A stretch of 64,000 nucleotides of DNA. Origin: Roseiflexus sp. RS-1. Lineage in GTDB: Bacteria > Chloroflexota > Chloroflexia > Chloroflexales > Roseiflexaceae. Positions 28,956-38,121 of this stretch are shown here, piece by piece (within the stretch, counting starts at the first letter, position 1; each line of letters opens with the position of its first letter). The position numbers and the translations under genes were made by a program. The notes under the pieces were generated by a model. That model was not told the origin of the DNA. It saw nothing but the letters and a program-made list of their open reading frames with translations, and made no database searches. The stretch lies in NCBI RefSeq assembly GCF_000016665.1, contig NC_009523.1:1736001-1800000 (forward strand), read 5' to 3'.

Positions 28956-29968
28956 CCCCGGCTGACCGTGATCAGCCGCTCCAGGCGTGCCAGAGCTGCG
29001 CCGCTCTCCAGGCTGTGGCGCGCCTGGTGCAGTCCGTCGCGCAGGTCGGCGGCGCGGTCGGCGGCAACCAGGGCGGCGGCGGCGTTCAACAGCGCGACAT
29101 CACGTCGCGCGCTCTGATCCTCGCCGGAAAGAATGCCGCGCACGATGGCGACATTGACGGACACATCACCGCCGCGCAGCGCTTCGCGCGGGGCGGGAGC
29201 AAGCCCCAGATCGGCGGCAGTGACTTCGTAGCGTCGCGGCGTGTGACCGGCGCGCACGTCGATCACCAGGTTCGGTCCGCTGAGCGTCAGTTCGTCGAGA
29301 CCACCATGCCCGTGGATGACCAGCGCGTGCTGTGTGCCGAGCAGGTGCAGTGCCCGTGCCATCTTTTCCGCCAGCGCCGGGTCGGCGACGCCGAGCACCT
29401 GGTGGCGCGCATGCGCCGGATTGCTCAGCGGTCCGAGAATGTTGAATACAGTGCGGATGCCGATCTCGCGGCGCACCGGACCAACGAAGCGCATCGCAGG
29501 GTGAAACTTTTGTGCGAACATAAAGCCGATGCCCGCCTGATCCAGACAGCGCGCCACACTGGCGGCGTCCAGTTCGATGTTGACCCCCAGCCCTTCGAGA
29601 ACGTCGGCGGAACCGCAGACACTCGACATAGCGCGGTTGCCGTGTTTGGCGACAATCGCGCCTGCGCCGGCGGCGATGAAGGCGGCGGTCGTCGAGATGT
29701 TGAATGTTCCGGCGCCGTCGCCGCCGGTGCCGCATGTGTCGAGCAGCGGCGCGTCGAAGTGAACTGGAATAGCTTTAGCCCGCATCACGCGCGCCATACC
29801 GGCAATTTCGGCGTCGGTTTCGCCCTTCAGGTGGAGCGCCGTGAGCAGCGCCGCAACCTGCGCTGGCGTCGCCATGCCGGTCATGATTTCTTCCATCGCT
29901 TCGGCAGCCTGGTCTTCGCTGAGATCGTGGCCCCGAACGATCTGAATGATCTGATCACGGATTGGCAT
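28943..29968 (-). CDS. trpD: Anthranilate phosphoribosyltransferase
   Basis: Transfers phosphoribosyl from PRPP to anthranilate, step 2 of tryptophan synthesis. About 341 residues. Seen: the N-terminal helical domain, DTCGTGGDGAGTFNIST (PRPP-binding GTGGD), KHGNRAMSS and NILGPLSNP, with GHGGLDELTL. ATG at 29968 with AGGAG upstream gives MPIRDQIIQIV; a longer start at 30001 lies further inside the preceding gene. It overlaps the ATP-grasp gene by 14 bases, so it is the last gene of a trpE-G-X-D operon. Confidence 0.96.
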   Translation of the reverse strand: MPIRDQIIQIVRGHDLSEDQAAEAMEEIMTGMATPAQVAALLTALHLKGETDAEIAGMARVMRAKAIPVHFDAPLLDTCGTGGDGAGTFNISTTAAFIAAGAGAIVAKHGNRAMSSVCGSADVLEGLGVNIELDAASVARCLDQAGIGFMFAQKFHPAMRFVGPVRREIGIRTVFNILGPLSNPAHARHQVLGVADPALAEKMARALHLLGTQHALVIHGHGGLDELTLSGPNLVIDVRAGHTPRRYEVTAADLGLAPAPREALRGGDVSVNVAIVRGILSGEDQSARRDVALLNAAAALVAADRAADLRDGLHQARHSLESGAALARLERLITVSRGGEG

Positions 29969-31379
29969 CGAGAGACTCCTGTTTCTGTCCGGGTTCGACA
30001 AGAAATGTCGGCAGCACCGGGCTGCTGCCGGTCGAACTGTCTGGTGTTGCAGTGACGATGCGCGTCAGGCATCCCGACGCGCGGTCACCGTAGAGGCATG
30101 GACTTGAATTGACATAATAAATACCAGAGGTCAACCCCTCGTCGTCCGACCAGATCGGGTAGTGTTCTTCCGGTGCCGGTATGCGCTCCTGGAGGATAGA
30201 CGGCTCTTCGAGTGCGCGTTCGAGCGCTCCTTCCCAGTCGAGCGGCGCTGTTTCCCAACCAAAGATGACCTCTGCGTTGCCATACGCATCGTTCGGTTTG
30301 AGTGCCAGGCGTTCGCGGTGGCGACGGGCAAAGTCGAGCAGATCGACCCGTTCCCCCTGGTAGCGGGTGGTCTCTCGACGCACCAGCCGCGTCCACGGCA
30401 CGTGGCGCGCTACCGCCATCGCTGACCCGGCGTCGAGGATGCCGCCTGCCGGTCCTTCATCGTCGGAGAGCAGCCACATGATCAGTCTGGTATGTGCTGG
30501 TCTGGTGCGGAACGGGTTGACGATGCAGACCACCCGATCGGCGTAGGCGCGGATCAGCGGGTGGTGCAGGTCGTACATGGCAAGGAATTCGTGCTGCAAC
30601 AGACGGCGGTAGACCAGATCGACCGGTCGCCATGATGCCCCGCCGTCTGCCAGGCGCGTTTCGACGTACAATCGCCCGCCCTGGTATTGCAGATCATCGG
30701 GAGTGCATACCACGGTCGGGAGACCGTCCGCCTCGAAGCGTTGTTGCAGATGATCGATCTCAGACCATGTCGCTACATCGGGAAAATCGACAATTGCGAC
30801 GGTCGGCGTGCCCCGCCCGCCCCAGGCGCGGTATGCGTCGAGCAGCGTCTGTTGCAACCCCTGACGCACCGGTAGCGCTGTTGCGTGGAAGGTCTCGCGG
30901 AATGCCGCCATGATCCGGGTCTGGTCGAAGAGACCGGCAAGCGCTTCGTCGTAGCCGATCCCGATTGGCGACTCGACATGTGCTTCGGTGAACCAGCACC
31001 ACGCGCCGTTGGGCGCCAGCAAGCCGTCGAGACGCCCGAAAGCCATGGCGCCGGGGTAGCCGGGGTCGATTGCCAGCAATTCGCGTTCGACCGGCGTGAG
31101 ACGGTACGGCGCCAGCAGCGCCGGTTCGGTCAGCGCTGCGGCGCTCACTGCGCGAATGGCGCGCCCGACGAGTGCAGCCGCGTGCAGCAGTGTGTCGTAC
31201 TGGACGCGGGTGATGAACCGCGGGCGCATGACCGGACAGATCGGCTGGTCGCGCTGCGGACCGACCAGCATGCCGCGTTCGCGCATCCCTGCGTCGAGAA
31301 CAGCGAATGTGTCGCGCGCCAGCGCTTCGTCGAGCAAACTGTGGTAGTGCGCGATGATACCGTCGAGGTCGGTCGTCAT
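29955..31379 (-). CDS. Circularly permuted ATP-grasp-like enzyme in the trp operon
   Basis: A 474-residue protein. The C-terminal LALKPNDAYGNAEVIFGWE and SILQERIPAPEEHYPIW match the ATP-binding part of circularly permuted ATP-grasp proteins (glutathionylspermidine synthase-like). VDLVYRRLLQHEFL and VCIVNPFRTRP fit the same family. These enzymes usually make an amide or peptide bond using ATP. It sits tightly between trpG (1-base gap) and trpD (14-base overlap), so it is co-expressed with tryptophan genes, yet it has no known role in that pathway. Substrate is unknown. Confidence 0.72.
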   Translation of the reverse strand: MTTDLDGIIAHYHSLLDEALARDTFAVLDAGMRERGMLVGPQRDQPICPVMRPRFITRVQYDTLLHAAALVGRAIRAVSAAALTEPALLAPYRLTPVERELLAIDPGYPGAMAFGRLDGLLAPNGAWCWFTEAHVESPIGIGYDEALAGLFDQTRIMAAFRETFHATALPVRQGLQQTLLDAYRAWGGRGTPTVAIVDFPDVATWSEIDHLQQRFEADGLPTVVCTPDDLQYQGGRLYVETRLADGGASWRPVDLVYRRLLQHEFLAMYDLHHPLIRAYADRVVCIVNPFRTRPAHTRLIMWLLSDDEGPAGGILDAGSAMAVARHVPWTRLVRRETTRYQGERVDLLDFARRHRERLALKPNDAYGNAEVIFGWETAPLDWEGALERALEEPSILQERIPAPEEHYPIWSDDEGLTSGIYYVNSSPCLYGDRASGCLTRIVTATPDSSTGSSPVLPTFLVEPGQKQESLDANP

Positions 31380-31380
31380 C

Positions 31381-31947
31381 TCAACGTCCTGTCAGAAAGT
31401 TGCGCAGCAACTCCTTCCCTGCCTCGGTCATGATCGACTCGGGGTGGAATTGCACGCCCTGCACCGGATAATCGCGGTGGCGCAGCCCCATGATCAACCC
31501 GTCGTCCGTCCAGGCAGTGATGCTCAGGCAGGCAGGCAGGTCGTCGCGGCGCACAATGAGCGAATGGTAGCGCGTCGCCAGGAACGGATCGGGGAGACCG
31601 GTGAACACCCCCTGACCGTTGTGGTGAATGGCGGAAAGTTTCCCGTGCATCACCTTCGGCGCGCGCACGACGGCGCCGCCATACGCCGCGCCGATTGCCT
31701 GGTGCCCCAGACAGACGCCAAGGATGGGAATGGTTGCGCCGAGTTCACGAATGAGGGCGACACTGATGCCAGCCTCGTTCGGGGTGCATGGTCCGGGTGA
31801 AATGACGATCTTCTCCGGTGCGAGCGCCGCCACATCACCGACGGTCAGTTCATCGTTGCGCCTGACGATCACCTGCGCTCCCAGTTCGCTCAGGTACTGG
31901 TAGAGATTGTAGGTGAAGGAGTCATAGTTGTCGAGGAGGAGTATCAT
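31381..31947 (-). CDS. trpG: Anthranilate synthase glutamine amidotransferase subunit
   Basis: A 188-residue class I glutamine amidotransferase supplying ammonia to TrpE. Motifs: [40 protein letters not shown] with the nucleophile Cys, RYHSLIV and [12 protein letters not shown] with catalytic His and Glu. It may also serve 4-amino-4-deoxychorismate synthase (PabA), as in many bacteria. Its start overlaps the trpE stop by four bases. Confidence 0.95.
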   Translation of the reverse strand: MILLLDNYDSFTYNLYQYLSELGAQVIVRRNDELTVGDVAALAPEKIVISPGPCTPNEAGISVALIRELGATIPILGVCLGHQAIGAAYGGAVVRAPKVMHGKLSAIHHNGQGVFTGLPDPFLATRYHSLIVRRDDLPACLSITAWTDDGLIMGLRHRDYPVQGVQFHPESIMTEAGKELLRNFLTGR

Positions 31948-33488
31948 ACTTCGCCCTCCGCTGCATCAATGGCGCGCAGGAGCGCCGCCGCCTTATTGCA
32001 ACTTTCCTCGTACTCGGCTGCCGGGTCGCTGTCCGCCACCACGCCGCCGCCCGCCTGCACATAGGCGATCCCATCCTTGACGACCATGGTGCGCAGCGCG
32101 ATGCAGGTGTCGAGGTCGCCGTTGAAGCCGACGTAACCGACGGCGCCAGCATAGACGCCGCGCTGCTCACCTTCGAGTTCGGCAATGATCTCCATAGCGC
32201 GGATCTTCGGTGCACCGCTGACGGTTCCGGCGGGAAACACCGCCCGCAGCGCGTCGAGCGCCGTCATATCGCTGCGCAGTTTGCCCGTCACGTGGCTCAC
32301 CAGGTGCATGACATGGCTGAACTTTTCAACCTCCATAAATGAGGATACACGCACCGTCCCCGGTTCCGACACGCGCCCCAGGTCGTTGCGTCCCAGATCG
32401 ACGAGCATCAGATGCTCGGCGCGCTCCTTTTCGTCTGCCAGCAATTCCTGCGCCAGGCGCGCGTCCTCTTCGGGGTCTTTGCCGCGGCGGCGCGTGCCCG
32501 CAATCGGATGGGTGGTGACGACTCCTTCCTCGACGCGCACCAGCAATTCCGGCGATGCGCCGACCAGGTCGCCTTCGGGGGTGTGGAGGTAGAACATATA
32601 CGGCGATGGGTTGATCGTCCGCAGGGCGCGGTAGATGGCGAAGGGATGCACACGCACCGGGCGACTGAAGCGTTGCGATGGCACGACCTGAAAGATGTCG
32701 CCAGCTGCGATGTACTCCTTGGCGATCTCGACTCGTCGCATGTACTCATCGCGGGTGACGTTCGATGCGACGGCGACCGGCTCAGGTGCATCGGGGGGCC
32801 AGGGATCGTAGTTTGCCACGAAAGAAAACGTATGATCCGGCATCTCGCGCCCTGATGCCGGAAGCGCCTGATTATGGATCGGCAGCGGTTGTCGCAGGCG
32901 CTCGATCAACGCCTCGATCCGCGTCGCGGCGCGTCGGTACGCCCCTTCGAGATCCGGATCGTCCAGATGCACGTGGGTCAGCACCTTGATCTTATGGCGC
33001 AGATGGTCGAACACCAGCAACGTATCGACGAATTGCCACAACCCTTCGGGCATGGCATACCCGCGTTTCTCCGGGCGCGGCAGGCGCTCGAAGGCGCAGA
33101 CCGTCTCATAACTGAAGTACCCGACCGCGCCGCCGACGAAGCGCGGCAGGTCGGGCAGGCGCACCGGACGGTAGGCGCTCAGGTAGGAGTGCAGCACCCG
33201 GAGCGGATCAGTGTAGGGCAACGTCTGCTTGTACCCGCCCTGCACCGCGCTGGCGATCCCCTGATCGAACCGCAGCGTCAGGTATGGTTCTGCGCCGATA
33301 AACGAGTAGCGCGCAATATGCTGCCCGCCCTCAACTGACTCAAGCAGAAAACTCCACGGTTCACGCGCCACCTTGAGGAATGCCGACACCGGCGTCTCCA
33401 GGTCGGCAAGCACTTCAGCGTAGATCGGGCACAGGTTGCCCTGACCGACCAGTGCGCGCATATCGCTCAGCGATGGGGTCAGTTTCAT
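31944..33488 (-). CDS. trpE: Anthranilate synthase component I
   Basis: Converts chorismate to anthranilate with TrpG. About 514 residues. [19 protein letters not shown] carries the LLES tryptophan feedback site. The chorismate-binding core shows [47 protein letters not shown] and [18 protein letters not shown]. The ATG at 33488 with GAGAAGGGA upstream is preferred over one eight codons earlier. First gene of the operon; the upstream side is a 14-bp tandem array rather than a recognisable T-box or attenuator. Confidence 0.96.
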   Translation of the reverse strand: MKLTPSLSDMRALVGQGNLCPIYAEVLADLETPVSAFLKVAREPWSFLLESVEGGQHIARYSFIGAEPYLTLRFDQGIASAVQGGYKQTLPYTDPLRVLHSYLSAYRPVRLPDLPRFVGGAVGYFSYETVCAFERLPRPEKRGYAMPEGLWQFVDTLLVFDHLRHKIKVLTHVHLDDPDLEGAYRRAATRIEALIERLRQPLPIHNQALPASGREMPDHTFSFVANYDPWPPDAPEPVAVASNVTRDEYMRRVEIAKEYIAAGDIFQVVPSQRFSRPVRVHPFAIYRALRTINPSPYMFYLHTPEGDLVGASPELLVRVEEGVVTTHPIAGTRRRGKDPEEDARLAQELLADEKERAEHLMLVDLGRNDLGRVSEPGTVRVSSFMEVEKFSHVMHLVSHVTGKLRSDMTALDALRAVFPAGTVSGAPKIRAMEIIAELEGEQRGVYAGAVGYVGFNGDLDTCIALRTMVVKDGIAYVQAGGGVVADSDPAAEYEESCNKAAALLRAIDAAEGEV

Positions 33489-33505
33489 ATCGTGTCCCTT
33501 CTCGG

Positions 33506-33788
33506 AGTTCAACGTTCAACGTTCCAGGTTCGACGTTCAACGTTCAACGTTCCAGGTTCAATGTTTCAGGTTCAACGTTCCAGGTTCAACGTTCCAGGTT
33601 CGATGTTCCAGGTTCAACGTTCCAGGTTCAACGTTCCAGGTTCGATGTTCCAGGTTCAACGTTCCAGGTTCAACGTTCCAGGTTCAACGTTCCAGGTTCA
33701 ACGTTCCAGGTTCAACGTTCCAGGTTCAACGTTTCAGGTTCAACGTTCCAGGTTCAACGTTCCAGGTTCAACGTTCCAGGTTCAACGT
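33506..33788. repeat. 14-bp minisatellite upstream of trpE
   Basis: About 20 tandem copies of GTTCAACGTTCCAG with scattered variants (CGACG, CGATG, TTTCAG). The array starts about 18 bp upstream of the trpE start codon. Because 42 bp is three units, open frames across it read as 14-residue protein repeats; these are artefacts. Each unit contains the palindrome AACGTT. Confidence 0.95.
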
Positions 33789-33970
33789 GCAACGTGCAAC
33801 GAGCAACGCTTCAACGTGCAACGTGCAACGTGCAACGAGCAACGCTTCAACGTGCAACGTGCAACGTGCAACGAGCAACGCTTCAACGTGCAACGTGCAA
33901 CGTGCAACGAGCAACGCTTCAACGTGCAACGTGCAACGTGCAACGAGCAACGCTTCAACGTGCAACGTTC
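33773..33970. repeat. 36-bp tandem array adjoining the 14-bp array
   Basis: A higher-order repeat: CTTCAACG, then GTGCAACG steps and GAGCAACG, with strict 36-bp period. The CTTCAAC block recurs at 33809, 33845, 33881, 33917 and 33953. There are no unique spacers, so this is not a CRISPR array. Confidence 0.92.
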
Positions 33971-34001
33971 CAACGTTCCAACGTTCTAACGTTCAACGTT
34001 T

Positions 34002-34117
34002 ATGGAGATTGAGAATTTAATCCGGTATGCGCCTCGTGCCGTCGGGCTGAAGCCCTCGGCTAGGCAAGGCGAAGCCCGCCTGCGCGGGCTGTAGCGGAAT
34101 AATTACTCAAAGACCAT
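34002..34117 (+). repeat. Family A MITE-like repeat, complete
   Basis: A full element bounded by TGGAGATTGAGAATTTAATC and its imperfect inverse ending GGAATAATTACTCAAAGACC A, with TTA on both outer sides (a TNA-type duplication). It is inserted within the CAACGTTC repeat tract between trpE and trpS. Confidence 0.85.
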
Positions 34118-34281
34118 TAACGTTCAACGCCCTAACGTTCCAACGTTCAACGTTCCAACGTTCAACGTGCAACCCCCAACGTGCAACGTGCAACCCCCAA
34201 CGTGCAACGTGCAACGTGCAACCTTCAACCTTCAACCTTCAACCTTCAACCCTCAACCTTCAACCTTCAACCTTCAACCCC
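34118..34281. repeat. Degenerate CAACGTTC / CCTTCAA tandem tract
   Basis: Continuation of the array after the family A insertion: CAACGTTC units, then CAACGTGCAACCCC units, then CCTTCAA units up to the trpS stop codon. Together with 33489-34001 it fills the whole 793-bp gap between trpS and trpE; no gene is seen there. Confidence 0.9.
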
Positions 34282-35289
34282 TCAGATAAACTTCAACCCC
34301 ATCGCTTCTTTCATGCGGTTGAGCGTCTCATCGGCTTCAACGCGCGCGCGGGCAGAACCGGCAGCCAGGATTTCCTCGACGATGCGCGGATTGCGTTCGT
34401 ACTGCGCGCGTCGCTCGCGGATCGGCTCAAGGAACGCATTGATTGCAGCGGCGAGTTTACGTTTGACCTCAACATCGCCGACTTTCCCCTGACGATAGCG
34501 TTCTTTCAGGTCATTCACCTCGTCCACATTCGGATTGAAGGCGTCGTGGTAGATGAAGACCGGGTTCCCTTCGACCCTGCCGGGAACATCGGCGCGCACA
34601 CGGTTCGGATCGGTGTACATCCGACGCACCTTCTCTTCAACCGTTCGGGCGTCGTCGCTCAGGTAGATGGCGTTATCCAGGCTCTTCGACATTTTTGCCT
34701 GACCATCGATCCCCACCAGCGTCGGCACATCGCCGATCAGCGTTTCGGGTTCGGGCAGCACCTCGCCATACAGCGTATTGAAGCGGCGTGCAATTTCGCG
34801 CGTCACCTCCAGGTGCGACGCCTGATCCTTGCCGACCGGCACCAGATCGGCGCGCACACAGAGGATGTCGGCGGCCATGAGCACCGGATACCCCAGCAAC
34901 CCATACGACGGCTGTTCGATGTGCAAATCCTGCATCACCTCCTTCAGCGTCGGCACACGTTGCAGGCGCGGCACGGTCGTCAGCATGCCGAAGATCAGCG
35001 CAATTTCGCTGATTGCCGGCACCATCGATTGCAAAAAGTAGGTCGATTTCTCCGGGTCGATCCCGACGCTCAGATTATCGAGCACCACATGGCGAATGTT
35101 CTCGCCGGTCTGCCGCAACCGCTCAAGTTCGGTGCGGGTGGTGAGCATATGCAGGTCGGCGACCAGGAAGAAGCACTCATACTCATCCTGCAACCGCACC
35201 CGGTTCGCCAGCGTGCCGACATAGTGCCCCAGGTGCATGCGCCCGGTTGGGCGGTCGCCGGTCAGAATACGTTTTTTGGGTTGATTCAT
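34282..35289 (-). CDS. trpS: Tryptophanyl-tRNA synthetase
   Basis: Charges tRNA-Trp. About 335 residues of the class Ic type. [17 protein letters not shown] contains the HIGH-like motif, and [14 protein letters not shown] the KMSKS loop; [11 protein letters not shown] is also characteristic. ATG at 35289 with GGAG upstream gives [14 protein letters not shown]. The gene lies on the same strand upstream of the trpE operon but is separated by the repeat tract. Confidence 0.96.
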   Translation of the reverse strand: MNQPKKRILTGDRPTGRMHLGHYVGTLANRVRLQDEYECFFLVADLHMLTTRTELERLRQTGENIRHVVLDNLSVGIDPEKSTYFLQSMVPAISEIALIFGMLTTVPRLQRVPTLKEVMQDLHIEQPSYGLLGYPVLMAADILCVRADLVPVGKDQASHLEVTREIARRFNTLYGEVLPEPETLIGDVPTLVGIDGQAKMSKSLDNAIYLSDDARTVEEKVRRMYTDPNRVRADVPGRVEGNPVFIYHDAFNPNVDEVNDLKERYRQGKVGDVEVKRKLAAAINAFLEPIRERRAQYERNPRIVEEILAAGSARARVEADETLNRMKEAMGLKFI

Positions 35290-35400
35290 AGCACTCCTCC
35301 ACACGAGTTATGGTATAGTGTTCATCGAAATTGCGTTCATCCGCCCGCGAGTGCTGCACCTGCGGGGGGATTCCGTCAGACAAGCGTCAGATCATCATCT

Positions 35401-37326
35401 ATGCCATTGAAACCACTCTCCCGCCGCGCGGCTCTGTCCGCCGCTGCGACGTTCGCCGCGCTTGCGACGCTCCGTCCGGCTTTTGCGCAGGAAGGTGCGT
35501 CGCTTGCTGCCCGCAAACCGGTTGTTGCCCCGCTGCAACCGGTTGAGGTCGACGTTCGCATCCCCGGCTACACCGGTCCTGCCGCGATTGTTCTGTTCGA
35601 CAACCGCAAGCGATTCGCTGGCGTCGCCGAGGGGCGCGTCGAGAATGGCGTCGGGACATTGATCGCCATTCCACGAGGCGCGTTGGGTGCACAGTGGGCC
35701 GCACTGTTCGCCTCCGGTCAGTTCGTCGCGGCAAATCCGGCGCTCTTCACGCTCGATGCACGCACCGAAATCTGGACCGGGCAGGAACGTTTCGATCGGT
35801 TCGTTCCGAATGCTGCCGCCATCTTCACCGCCGCCACCCTGTCGTACACCATCGGCAATGTTGCCTTTCGCGGCTATCGTTCGCCCGACAGCCCGTTGAT
35901 CTGGTTGCGCGACCACGTGTATGCGCAACGCGGCGCACGCTACTTCGATGTTGACCTCAAAACCGCCTTCGACGACTTCCGGCGCTACCAGCAACCCGAC
36001 GGCAGTTTCCCCGATTTTCTGCCGCGCCCCCCATGGACTGACCGCGCCCTGCGCGTCCCGGTCGAAGCCGATGTCGAATACCTGTATGTTCAGGGCGTCT
36101 ACGAAGCCTGGCAGGCGACCGGTGATGATGGCTGGATGCGTGGCCACCTGGAACCGATGCGGCGCGCCGTCACCTATTCGTTGCAGCATCCGCTGCGCTG
36201 GGACGCCGAACGCGGGCTGATCAGGCGCCCGTTCACCATCGACACCTGGGACTTCGAGTACGGTCCCACGACGATCGACCCGGATACCGGCAAGCCAGCG
36301 CCGCGCCACTGGATCGACGACAGGACGATCTGGGGCGTTTTCCATGGTGACAACACCGGCATGGCGCAGGCGCTGACCATGCTCGCGCGGATGGAAGAGC
36401 GCGTTGGCGATACGAACCTGGCGCGCGTCTGGCGTGATGTCGCCGCTGGTCTGATGCGCAACCTGAACGCGCTGAGCTGGAATGGGCGTTTCTTCCGTCA
36501 CCATGTTCCTGCACAACCCTTCGACATTCCCGGTGTTGATCGGGAACGGCAGTTGAGTCTGTCGAACGCATATGCGCTTAATCGCGGCGTTTTGACCGTG
36601 CAACAGGGTCAGGCGATCATCGACGAATACATCGAGCGTTCCAAAACCATGCGCGCTTTTGCCGAATGGTTCAGCATCGACCCGCCGTTTCCGCCGGGGA
36701 GTTTCGGGCTTGCCGGGCGCAGCGGCGAGTTGCCGGGCGCGTATGTCAATGGTGGCATTATGCCGATCACCGGCGGCGAACTGGCGCGGGGCGCCTTCCG
36801 CTACGGCAACGAAACCTACGGCTTTGCCATTCTGGAGCACTACTGGCTGCGCATGCTCAGTCGCGGGCGCACCTTCCTCTGGTACCATCCCGATGGCGCC
36901 GAGGGCGTCGGCTCTGAGGATACCATCCCGACCGATGCGTGGGGAACGGCAGCGATGTTCACCGCACTGATCGAGGGCGCCGCCGGCATCGAGGATCGGG
37001 GCGTCGCCATGCGCGATGTCATCGTCAGCCCGCGCTGGGGCGCAACCGGTCTGACGCAGGCATACGTGTCGGCGCGCTACCCGGCTGGCGACGGGTATCT
37101 GGCGTATGTCTGGCGGCAGAACCCGCGCAGTATCGACATCGACCTGAGCGGCGCCTTCGACCGCGCGCAGGTGCGGGTGTTGCTGCCGCTCGATGCGCCG
37201 GGCGATGTCGAAGCGCTGGTCAACGGCGCGCCGGTGGCGTCCAGCAGTGAAACCCTGCGCGCAAGCCGGTATGTCATCATCGACGTGGCAGATATGGCAG
37301 TTGTTCAGGTGCAGGTGCGCTGGTGA
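35401..37326 (+). CDS. Tat-exported six-hairpin glycosidase-like protein
   Basis: About 641 residues. The N-terminus has a twin-arginine motif (LSRRAALSAA) and a hydrophobic stretch ending AFA, so Tat export is likely. The rest fits an (alpha/alpha)6-barrel glycosidase: LIWLRDHVYAQRGARYFDVD, QPDGSFPDFLPRPPW, EADVEYLYVQGVYEAW, AYVNGGIMPITGGELARGA and DAWGTAAMFTALIEGAAGI, followed by a small beta domain. The exact family is not clear (GH63/GH15-like clans are similar). The ATG at 35401 is chosen because the signal peptide begins there; upstream in-frame sequence lies antisense to trpS. Divergent from trpS. Confidence 0.75.
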   Translation: MPLKPLSRRAALSAAATFAALATLRPAFAQEGASLAARKPVVAPLQPVEVDVRIPGYTGPAAIVLFDNRKRFAGVAEGRVENGVGTLIAIPRGALGAQWAALFASGQFVAANPALFTLDARTEIWTGQERFDRFVPNAAAIFTAATLSYTIGNVAFRGYRSPDSPLIWLRDHVYAQRGARYFDVDLKTAFDDFRRYQQPDGSFPDFLPRPPWTDRALRVPVEADVEYLYVQGVYEAWQATGDDGWMRGHLEPMRRAVTYSLQHPLRWDAERGLIRRPFTIDTWDFEYGPTTIDPDTGKPAPRHWIDDRTIWGVFHGDNTGMAQALTMLARMEERVGDTNLARVWRDVAAGLMRNLNALSWNGRFFRHHVPAQPFDIPGVDRERQLSLSNAYALNRGVLTVQQGQAIIDEYIERSKTMRAFAEWFSIDPPFPPGSFGLAGRSGELPGAYVNGGIMPITGGELARGAFRYGNETYGFAILEHYWLRMLSRGRTFLWYHPDGAEGVGSEDTIPTDAWGTAAMFTALIEGAAGIEDRGVAMRDVIVSPRWGATGLTQAYVSARYPAGDGYLAYVWRQNPRSIDIDLSGAFDRAQVRVLLPLDAPGDVEALVNGAPVASSSETLRASRYVIIDVADMAVVQVQVRW

Positions 37327-37337
37327 GCGCGCAATGA

Positions 37338-38105
37338 TCACAACGTCGCCCACCACCCGCGCACCTTCTGCGCGCTGAGCAGCAGAAAGTCGTGATCCTG
37401 GTCGAAGACTTCCAGCGTGATGACATCATCGTAGCCGCCCCGTTTCAGCAGGCGGATCGTCTCCTGCCAGTCGATCTTGCCGGCGCCAATCGGCATATGG
37501 TCATCCTCCTGACCGCGATTGTCGGAGAAGTGCACGTGCCACAGCCGTGAACCGAGCCGGTCGATCAACTGCTCCAGATCGATCCCCGCCACAAACGCAT
37601 GCCCGACATCGAGGTGCAGTCCCAGACGCGGGTCGGCATCGAGAATGGTGCAGATCTCCGTCAGCCCGAAGCGGCGCGACGGCGGATGCTCGACGACGAT
37701 CTGGATGCCGTAGGGTTCCGCCAGGTGCGCCAGTTCGGCAAAACTGGCGCCGTTGCGTTTCAGTTCGTCATCGTTCCCGTAGAGCGAGACGCCGCGCGAG
37801 ATATGGACGTTCACCAGGTGCGCGCCGATCGCCGCGAAGACCGGCAGCGACGCCGCCACTTCCTCGACTGCCGCGCGACGCACCCGCTCCACCGGCGAGG
37901 CGAAGGGCAGATACCAGGCGGTATGACCAACCACGCGCATGCCGGCAGCATCGAGGATCGCACGCAGTTCCGCCGGATCGAAACTATCGAGCAGCGCCGC
38001 CGGTCCCTCGATTGTCAGGTCGAGCGCCTCGAACCCGTTTGCGGCAGCCCAGCGCGCTTCATCGAGGATGCTGCGCGCGGGATGGTTCATGTACGCCAGG
38101 TACAT
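37338..38105 (-). CDS. Sugar phosphate isomerase/epimerase-like TIM barrel protein
   Basis: About 255 residues of the xylose isomerase-like/AP endonuclease 2 fold. Motifs: GFEALDLTIEGP, VGHTAWYLPFASP, VNVHISRGVSLYG, IVVEHPPSRRFGL with the metal-binding Glu, GLHLDVGHAFVAG, WHVHFSDNRGQEDDHMPIG and a terminal ITLEVFDQDHDF, giving a plausible divalent metal site. Substrate unknown. The ATG at 38105 has AGGAG seven bases upstream. It follows trpB2 by 16 bases, so it should share the T-box-controlled transcript. Confidence 0.82.
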   Translation of the reverse strand: MYLAYMNHPARSILDEARWAAANGFEALDLTIEGPAALLDSFDPAELRAILDAAGMRVVGHTAWYLPFASPVERVRRAAVEEVAASLPVFAAIGAHLVNVHISRGVSLYGNDDELKRNGASFAELAHLAEPYGIQIVVEHPPSRRFGLTEICTILDADPRLGLHLDVGHAFVAGIDLEQLIDRLGSRLWHVHFSDNRGQEDDHMPIGAGKIDWQETIRLLKRGGYDDVITLEVFDQDHDFLLLSAQKVRGWWATL

Positions 38106-38121
38106 TCCACATGCTCCTGTC

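Noticed and set aside
33506-33970. Possible CRISPR array
   Set aside because: Units of 14 and 36 bp are contiguous without unique spacers; this is a minisatellite.
33380-34020. Open frames reading as repeated QVQRSRFNVPGSTF or NVQRATCNEQRF proteins
   Set aside because: The frames follow from the 42-bp and 36-bp periodicity of the tandem arrays and have no ribosome-binding site or homologue-like features.
33489-34281. T-box or trp leader-peptide attenuator before trpE
   Set aside because: No GGGTGGCACCGCGG-like motif, Trp-codon run or terminator was found; the region is repeats only.
34216-35400. N-terminal extension of the glycosidase-like gene upstream of 35401
   Set aside because: It is antisense to trpS and starts in repeat DNA; a clear Tat signal begins at 35401.
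35395-37356. Minus-strand frame of 653 codons opposite the glycosidase-like gene
   Set aside because: The plus-strand product has a Tat signal and consistent glycosidase motifs; the reverse frame has none.
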